Below, one piece after another: positions 59,859 through 64,000 of a stretch of DNA of 64,000 nt. The notes beneath the pieces are model-generated. The model worked only from the letters and a program-made list of their open reading frames with translations. It was not told the DNA's origin and did not search any database. Source of the stretch: Alphaproteobacteria bacterium (GTDB lineage: Bacteria > Pseudomonadota > Alphaproteobacteria > Micropepsales > Micropepsaceae); assembly GCA_016792565.1 (NCBI GenBank), contig JAEUMK010000025.1, positions 1 to 64,000 of the forward strand, given 5' to 3'. Both the position numbers and the translations under genes were made by a program. Position 1 is the stretch's first letter, and every line of letters starts with the position of its first letter.

Positions 59859-61559
59859 GTGCACTACGCGGAACTGAATGCGGCCTGGGCCGAGCTGACG
59901 GCGCCGGGCGCCCCCTTCGAAATCGCCGCGACCGAAGTGCGCGGCGTCGCGCTGCGCGGCTTCAGGAACGCCCCGCCGACGGTCCGCGAGGTCTGGCTTT
60001 CCACCCTGCCCTTCGCCGAGCGCGACTACCTCGTCTACGAGGGCGAGCGGCTGACCTACGGCCAGGCCCACGCCCTGGTCGGCGCGATCGCCGCCTGGAT
60101 GGCGAGCCGCGGCGTCCGCCACGGCGACCGGATCGCCATCGCCATGCGCAACTACCCCGAATGGATGTTGATCTACTGGGCCGCCGTCAGTTCCGGGATC
60201 GCCGTCGTCGGCATGAACGCCTGGTGGACCGCCGCCGAAATGGCCTACGGCTTCAAGGACGCCGGCCCCAGGATCGTCTTCGCCGACGCCGAGCGCCTCG
60301 CCCGCATGGCCGAGCAGCCGGGCATGGCCGGCGACGCGCTGGTGGTCGGCGTTCGCGCCGGAACCCTGCCGGCCGGCGCGATCGCCTGGTCCGAGGTCGT
60401 CGCCCGTCCCGGCACGCTGCCCGAGGTTGCGATCGATCCCGACGACGACGCCTGCATCTTCTACACCTCGGGCACCACGGGCTTTCCCAAGGGCGCGCAG
60501 CTCACCCATCGCGGCTGCGTCAACAACCTGATGAACATGATGTTCGCCGGCCAGGTGACGGCCCTCGCCACCCAGCGCGCCACCGGCCTCGCCGTCGATC
60601 CCGACGCGCCGCCGCCGGTGCCGGCGACGCTCGTCACCACGCCGCTCTTCCACGTCACCGCCAACAATTGCGGCGCCTATGCCACCACGGCGGCGGGCGG
60701 CAAGATGGTGCTGATGTATCGCTGGGATCCCGCCGAGGCGCTCAAGCTGATCGAGCGCGAGAGGGTGACCTCGGCGAGCGGCGTGCCGGTGATGGCGCGC
60801 GAGCTCGTCACCCATCCCGACTTCGCCAAGCACGACACCTCCAGCCTGCTCAGCGTCGGCGGCGGCGGCGCCCAGCTTCAGCCCGACCTGGTCGCCAAGA
60901 TCGACCAGACCGTCGCCACCGCCCGGCCCAACACCGGCTACGGCATGACCGAGACCTGCGGCATCATCACCTCGATCTCGGGCGATTTCTTCGTCGACAA
61001 GCCGGCGAGCTGCGGCCGCGCCATGCCGAGCTTCGAGGCCAAGGTGGTGGACGATCTCGGCGACGAGGTTGCCCCCGGCCAGCCGGGCGAACTGGTGGTG
61101 CGTGGCGCCTCGGTCATCAAGGGCTACATCAACCGCCCCGAGGCGACGGCCGACTCCATCCGCGACGGCTGGCTGCGCACCGGCGACGTCGCCCGCATCG
61201 ACGAGGACGGCTTCATCTTCCTGGTCGATCGCAAGAAGGACATGGTCCTGCGCGGCGGCGAGAACGTCTATTGCGTCGAGGTCGAGGCGGCGATCCACCA
61301 GAACCACGCCGTCGCCGAATGCTGCGTCTTCGGCGTGCCGGACGACCGGCTGGGCGAGGAGGTCGGCGCGGCCGTCGTGCTGCGCCCCGGCGAGGAACTG
61401 ACGCCGGACGAGCTGCGCGCCCACTGCGCCGCCCGCATCGCCCGCCACAAGATCCCGCGCTACATCTGGATCCTCGCCGAGCCGCTGCCGCGCAACGCCA
61501 GCGGCAAGTTCCTCAAGCGCGAACTGCGCGACAGGCTGAAGGTCGAGGACGCGGCCTGA
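59859..61559 (+). CDS. Class-I adenylate-forming acyl-CoA synthetase-like protein
   Basis: A 566-residue AMP-binding enzyme. The P-loop-like A3 motif is ACIFYTSGTTGFPKGAQLTH, then the substrate region TTPLFHVTANNCGAYATTAA and the ATP motif NTGYGMTETCGI. The hinge is GWLRTGDVARIDEDGFIFLV, followed by DRKKDMVLRGGENVYCVEVE and the catalytic Lys motif NASGKFLKREL. It activates a carboxylic acid with ATP to an acyl-adenylate and probably makes the acyl-CoA. The chain length is not shown. The start is a GTG at 59859 (VHYAELNAAW), supported by AGGGA ten bases upstream; longer frames enter non-homologous sequence. It is divergent from the TonB receptor gene. Confidence 0.92.
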   Translation: MHYAELNAAWAELTAPGAPFEIAATEVRGVALRGFRNAPPTVREVWLSTLPFAERDYLVYEGERLTYGQAHALVGAIAAWMASRGVRHGDRIAIAMRNYPEWMLIYWAAVSSGIAVVGMNAWWTAAEMAYGFKDAGPRIVFADAERLARMAEQPGMAGDALVVGVRAGTLPAGAIAWSEVVARPGTLPEVAIDPDDDACIFYTSGTTGFPKGAQLTHRGCVNNLMNMMFAGQVTALATQRATGLAVDPDAPPPVPATLVTTPLFHVTANNCGAYATTAAGGKMVLMYRWDPAEALKLIERERVTSASGVPVMARELVTHPDFAKHDTSSLLSVGGGGAQLQPDLVAKIDQTVATARPNTGYGMTETCGIITSISGDFFVDKPASCGRAMPSFEAKVVDDLGDEVAPGQPGELVVRGASVIKGYINRPEATADSIRDGWLRTGDVARIDEDGFIFLVDRKKDMVLRGGENVYCVEVEAAIHQNHAVAECCVFGVPDDRLGEEVGAAVVLRPGEELTPDELRAHCAARIARHKIPRYIWILAEPLPRNASGKFLKRELRDRLKVEDAA

Positions 61560-61625
61560 CGGGCGGTTGCCCCGATCGGCGGGCGATGAGACTCTGAGAC
61601 GGGCGCATCAGGGAGCGCGCGCACG

Positions 61626-62168
61626 ATGAAACTTCTGCTGACGGCCTTGATGCTGGCTGCCGCCGCCGAGAGCCTCTCGGTCCCGGCGGACCTCGTCCAG
61701 GGCGGCTGGCTCTATACCCGCGTGGACCAGGAAGCGCCCGCCCGGGCCATCGTCTTCGCCGAGGTGCCGCCCGGCGCCGCGCGCGGCCGCATCACGGTCG
61801 TCGAGCGCAGCGCGGCGGAAGACGGCGGCGAGCTGGCGCTCGGCATGTGGGGCTGGCGCACGGTCGAGGGCGGCGAGGGCGAGGTGCGCCTCGAAATCGT
61901 CGGCGAAGGCAGCACGCTGGATGCGACCCTCTCTCTTTTCTCGGCGGACGCAGGCTATGTCAGCCGCGATCCGGAGAGCGGCGAGGATATCGCCCGCCTG
62001 ACGCCGACGCCCTGCGACCTGCGCTTCGAGCGGTCGAACGAGACGGCCATCGAAGGCTGCGGCTGGGTCGAGGTCGCGGGCGAGATGCTGAAGAAGGCCT
62101 GGCTGCTGGAGGCCTGCCGGCCCGGCGGCGCGTGCTACCTGCTGGTACCCGAAGCGCTGCTGCCCTGA
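61626..62168 (+). CDS. Putative exported protein, unknown
   Basis: A 180-residue protein with a hydrophobic start (KLLLTALMLAAAAESLSVPA, likely a signal peptide). The rest has beta-like segments (LVQGGWLYTRVDQEAPARAI and ARGRITVVERSAAEDGGELA) and two Cys pairs near the end: PCDLRFER, EGCGWVEVAG and EACRPGGACYLL. No family is recognised. It may be a periplasmic binding or inhibitor-type protein. Its last 34 bp overlap the end of the convergent SOUL gene. It starts 66 bp after the ligase gene. Confidence 0.72.
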   Translation: MKLLLTALMLAAAAESLSVPADLVQGGWLYTRVDQEAPARAIVFAEVPPGAARGRITVVERSAAEDGGELALGMWGWRTVEGGEGEVRLEIVGEGSTLDATLSLFSADAGYVSRDPESGEDIARLTPTPCDLRFERSNETAIEGCGWVEVAGEMLKKAWLLEACRPGGACYLLVPEALLP

Positions 62169-62791
62169 TCGCGGTCCGCCGGCGAGCCTTGCAGGATTTC
62201 GATCTGGATTTCGTTGCGGCGGAACATCGGCAGCGTCCAGGGCGGATCGTAGCGGGCGACGACAGGCGCGCCGGCAGGCGTCATGCCCTTCGCCGCCAGC
62301 CAGCGTTCCAGCGCCTCGGTCTCCCGCCGGACCGCACCCTCGCCCGTCGTGCCGGCGAAGCGGACGACGGCCACATGGCGGCCGTCCTGGCGGCGCAGGA
62401 CGACCCTGGGATCGTTCGGGGTCGGCAGGGTGTCCAGCGTCCACTCGGCGGGCATCACAAAGCCGACGACCCACGCCGACCCGGCAGGCGCCTGCATGAC
62501 CGGCGCCGTCATCGCGATCTCCTGACCGTCCTGCGCCTGGGTGACCGGCGCCGTCATGGCGATCTCGGCCTTGGCGGTGTTGTTGCCGAATATGTAGTCG
62601 GCAAGGATGCGGAAGCCCGCATTCGCGGCGGCGCCGCGTTCGCCTTCGATCCGCGTCTCGGCGACGATCATCGGCTGGTAGGCCCTCACCTCGAACGGCG
62701 CCTCTGCGAGCACGACCCGATAGGCCGGTTCGGCCACGCTGGCGCACCCGGCAAGGGAGAGCAGCCCGGTGGCGGCGATCAGGCGGAACAT
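62135..62791 (-). CDS. SOUL/HBP-domain putative haem-binding lipoprotein
   Basis: A 218-residue protein. A lipoprotein signal (FRLIAATGLLSLAGC, lipobox LAGC) precedes a SOUL domain. It has FEVRAYQPMIVAETRIEGER, then ADYIFGNNTAKAEIAMTAPV with the repeat QEIAMTAPVMQ, and FVMPAEWTLDTLPTPNDPRV. The C-terminal end is GTTGEGAVRRETEALERWLA and YDPPWTLPMFRRNEIQIEI. SOUL-domain proteins bind haem or tetrapyrroles; here the likely place is the periplasmic side of a membrane. Haem binding is inferred, not shown by a clear His ligand. It overlaps the convergent gene by 34 bp. Confidence 0.9.
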   Translation of the reverse strand: MFRLIAATGLLSLAGCASVAEPAYRVVLAEAPFEVRAYQPMIVAETRIEGERGAAANAGFRILADYIFGNNTAKAEIAMTAPVTQAQDGQEIAMTAPVMQAPAGSAWVVGFVMPAEWTLDTLPTPNDPRVVLRRQDGRHVAVVRFAGTTGEGAVRRETEALERWLAAKGMTPAGAPVVARYDPPWTLPMFRRNEIQIEILQGSPADRDQGSSASGTSR

Positions 62792-62868
62792 GGCGTCTCC
62801 TCGCTAGTGCTAAAGGAGATACGCCCGCCCCGCGCCGCCGGATGGCGCGGCGTCGCCGCACGGCACGC

Positions 62869-62955
62869 TGGTGACCCCTGCCGGACTCGAACCGGCACGC
62901 CCTTTCGGACAGCAGATTTTAAGTCTGCGGCGTCTACCGGTTCCGCCAAGGGGTC
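62869..62955 (-). tRNA. tRNA-Leu (anticodon TAA)
   Basis: An 87-nt gene on the minus strand. The acceptor stem is GACCCCT/AGGGGTC, followed by a discriminator A and an encoded CCA. The D-arm has TGGCGGAACCGGTAGACGC, the anticodon loop is CTTAAAA (TAA) on a GCAGA/TCTGC stem, a long variable arm (TGTCCGAAAGGGCGT) marks a leucine type, and the T-arm GCCGGTTCGAGTCCGGC is standard. Confidence 0.95.
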
Positions 62956-63046
62956 GCGGCGCCCATGTCCGGCCATGGCGGGGGCGGCGTCAAGCGGCCG
63001 CTGCCGCCCGCCCGCCCGTTCGCCGCTTTGGCCGCTCGCTTCCCCC

Positions 63047-63076
63047 AAACGAAAGCGGCGGCCCGAAGGCCGCCGC
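63047..63076 (-). terminator. Terminator after the small secreted gene (minus strand)
   Basis: On the minus strand, GCGGCGGCC pairs with GGCCGCCGC (9 bp, TTCG loop), followed by TTTCGTTT. It ends the gene at 63103-63372. Confidence 0.85.
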
Positions 63077-63102
63077 GCCGTTCGCCGCAGGGGTGCGGAC
63101 GA

Positions 63103-63372
63103 TCAGACCTTGCCCTGCCACACCGGCCAGCAATTGGCCTTGCCGCCGGCCTTCAGCGATTCGTACAGCTTGAGCTGCGCGTCCTCGGCGGTCGAGCCGT
63201 CCTGCGTCGCCGTCGTGCCGGCTTCGCCGCCCGTGCACCAGACGTAGAACTGGTGCGTGCCGGCGGTCAGGTACACTTCGCGCGAGGAGTCGAGCGCCAG
63301 CGCGCCGGCCGTTCCGGCGGCCATCGCGGCGACCAGGGCCGCACCGGCGAGCGTCTTCTTCATGAGCGTCAT
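63103..63372 (-). CDS. Small secreted protein, unknown
   Basis: An 89-residue protein with a signal peptide (KKTLAGAALVAAMAAGTAGAL, cleavage near ALA-LD). The mature part has REVYLTAGTHQFYVWCTGGE, then DGSTAEDAQLKLYESLKAGG and ends ANCWPVWQGKV. Two cysteines (WCT and NCW) could form one disulfide. No family is recognised. The Met at 63372 follows GGGAGA and six bases (CTTAGG), a good ribosome-binding site; the Met at 63363 is an alternative. A terminator follows, then tRNA-Leu on the same strand. Confidence 0.68.
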   Translation of the reverse strand: MTLMKKTLAGAALVAAMAAGTAGALALDSSREVYLTAGTHQFYVWCTGGEAGTTATQDGSTAEDAQLKLYESLKAGGKANCWPVWQGKV

Positions 63373-63563
63373 CCTAAGTCTCCCGTTCGTTTGGTTGGGT
63401 GCGCCGTTGGCCGGCCGCTGTTGTGGTGCGCTTCCGTATGCCCGGTTTCGCGCCCGTTCGGGGCGTCCCGCGGCTACCCCGCGCATGAGTCTCTCGAAAG
63501 CGGCGCAAATTCACCAGATTTCGGCGGGCGAAACAAGAGAGCCGCCGCGCCGCGGCGCCCGAT

Positions 63564-64000
63564 TCAGGGGCTTTCCTCGTCGAACGGCTCGCCGCCGATG
63601 CCGATAAGCATCACCCGCACCGCCTCTGCCGCTTCGTCAAGGCGGGGGGGGTGGGGGGAGCGGAGGACCAGGCTGGCGCCGTACTTGCCGTCGCGGGCAA
63701 AGGGATACGACCCGATGGCGACGTCGGCAAAGCGGCTTTGAAGCGCCGCCAGGGCGGTTCCGAAGCGTCCCTCGGGCAAATACACGCCGATCGAGCGCGA
63801 CAGCATCCGCGCGCCCCCCTCCAGCAGCGGCAGCGCCCCTTCGAGCATGACGTGCATGACCCGCGGGATACCCGCCATCACGAAGACGTTCTCCATGCGG
63901 AAGCCGGGCGCCTTGGAGACCGGATTGGGGATGAGGCTGGCCCCCACCGGGGTCCGCGCCATGCGCTTGCGCGCCTCGGTGAACTCGCCCGGCGGATAGG
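63564..64000 (-). CDS. CinA N-terminal/molybdopterin-binding domain protein (5' end outside window)
   Basis: The frame is open to the window end. The visible 145 residues start YPPGEFTEARKRMARTPVGA, followed by SLIPNPVSKAPGFRMENVFV and MAGIPRVMHVMLEGALPLLE, the signature of competence/damage-inducible CinA N-terminal domains. The C-terminal region has RSIGVYLPEGRFGTALAALQ, then FADVAIGSYPFARDGKYGAS and ends in an acidic tail (GGEPFDEESP). The family is linked to nucleotide or molybdopterin binding with an ADP-ribose pyrophosphatase activity reported in some bacteria. There is no C-terminal amidase domain here; that is encoded separately at 46031. Confidence 0.85.
   Translation of the reverse strand, partial: YPPGEFTEARKRMARTPVGASLIPNPVSKAPGFRMENVFVMAGIPRVMHVMLEGALPLLEGGARMLSRSIGVYLPEGRFGTALAALQSRFADVAIGSYPFARDGKYGASLVLRSPHPPRLDEAAEAVRVMLIGIGGEPFDEESP

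Noticed and set aside
62792-63102. tRNA-Leu region as a phage or island integration site
   Set aside because: The tRNA is intact, no integrase or duplicated tRNA end is visible, and the neighbours are ordinary genes.

Overview
The window is a strongly GC-rich, densely packed bacterial chromosome segment with about 70 protein genes, one tRNA and no rRNA, phage, transposase or CRISPR array. The content points to an alphaproteobacterium: a complete cytochrome bc1 operon (Rieske, cytochrome b, cytochrome c1), the UbiK / Lgt / MidA-type methyltransferase / PgeF neighbourhood, proC next to a YbjN-domain gene, DUF3126, TorF-family outer-membrane proteins, an Oar-like TonB-dependent receptor, and boxes that match the CtrA motif TTAA-N7-TTAAC. 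I cannot fix the order or genus from sequence alone.

Layout. 1-7.1 kb: the end of an EnvZ-type sensor kinase, a TetR-type regulator, proC with a YbjN gene, ubiK, then a translationally coupled run lgt - midA-like - pgeF - lipoprotein in which every junction is an ATGA overlap. 7.2-11.5 kb: housekeeping genes prs, rplY, pth, ychF and a DUF1801 gene. 11.6-15.7 kb: a tightly packed cassette of two dienelactone-hydrolase-like and two MaoC-like proteins arranged DLH-MaoC-MaoC-DLH, then a secreted protein with a gluzincin-type HELWH metallopeptidase signature. 15.7-18.9 kb (minus strand): a b561-type cytochrome and the MTA/adenine salvage genes mtnP-apt-mtnA. 19.0-21.7 kb (minus): the bc1 operon, closed by a strong terminator. 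22.0-26.2 kb: a secreted protein, a TerC-family membrane protein, and a P-type cation ATPase with a universal stress protein whose base usage looks less GC-biased than the surroundings. 26.2-33.0 kb: membrane protein, small lipoprotein, a divergent pair of citrate-synthase paralogues (one carries an N-terminal MerR-like DNA-binding domain), two uncharacterised membrane proteins and phoH with a long leader.

33.0-39.7 kb: a small Cys/Tyr-rich secreted protein divergent from a Crp-type regulator, with three CRP-like palindromes between them; then a serine hydrolase, a histidine phosphatase, an EF-hand protein, an SDR oxidoreductase and two TorF-family paralogues. 39.7-46.0 kb: amine/amino-acid metabolism (DadA/PuuB-like FAD oxidase, class-III omega-transaminase, alanine dehydrogenase) mixed with small membrane or secreted proteins. 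46.0-52.9 kb: a stand-alone CinA C-terminal amidase, serine hydrolase, nitroreductase, a 21-bp triplicate repeat, Nudix hydrolase, cysE, alpha/beta hydrolase and an M20 amidohydrolase. 53.1-64.0 kb: a processive family-2 glycosyltransferase, a soluble sensor kinase, the Oar-like receptor, an acyl-CoA-synthetase-like ligase, a SOUL-domain lipoprotein, tRNA-Leu(TAA), a small secreted protein and a truncated CinA N-terminal (molybdopterin-binding) protein.

The most notable items are the Crp-like regulator with its matching operators, the HTH-citrate synthase facing a second citrate synthase over an AT-rich inverted repeat, the CtrA-type boxes, the secreted HELWH protein, the DLH/MaoC cassette and the triplicated stop-codon repeat. 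Most of the window is ordinary core genome. I see no clear defence system, secretion island or biosynthetic cluster. Gene starts were chosen by eye and no database search was possible.
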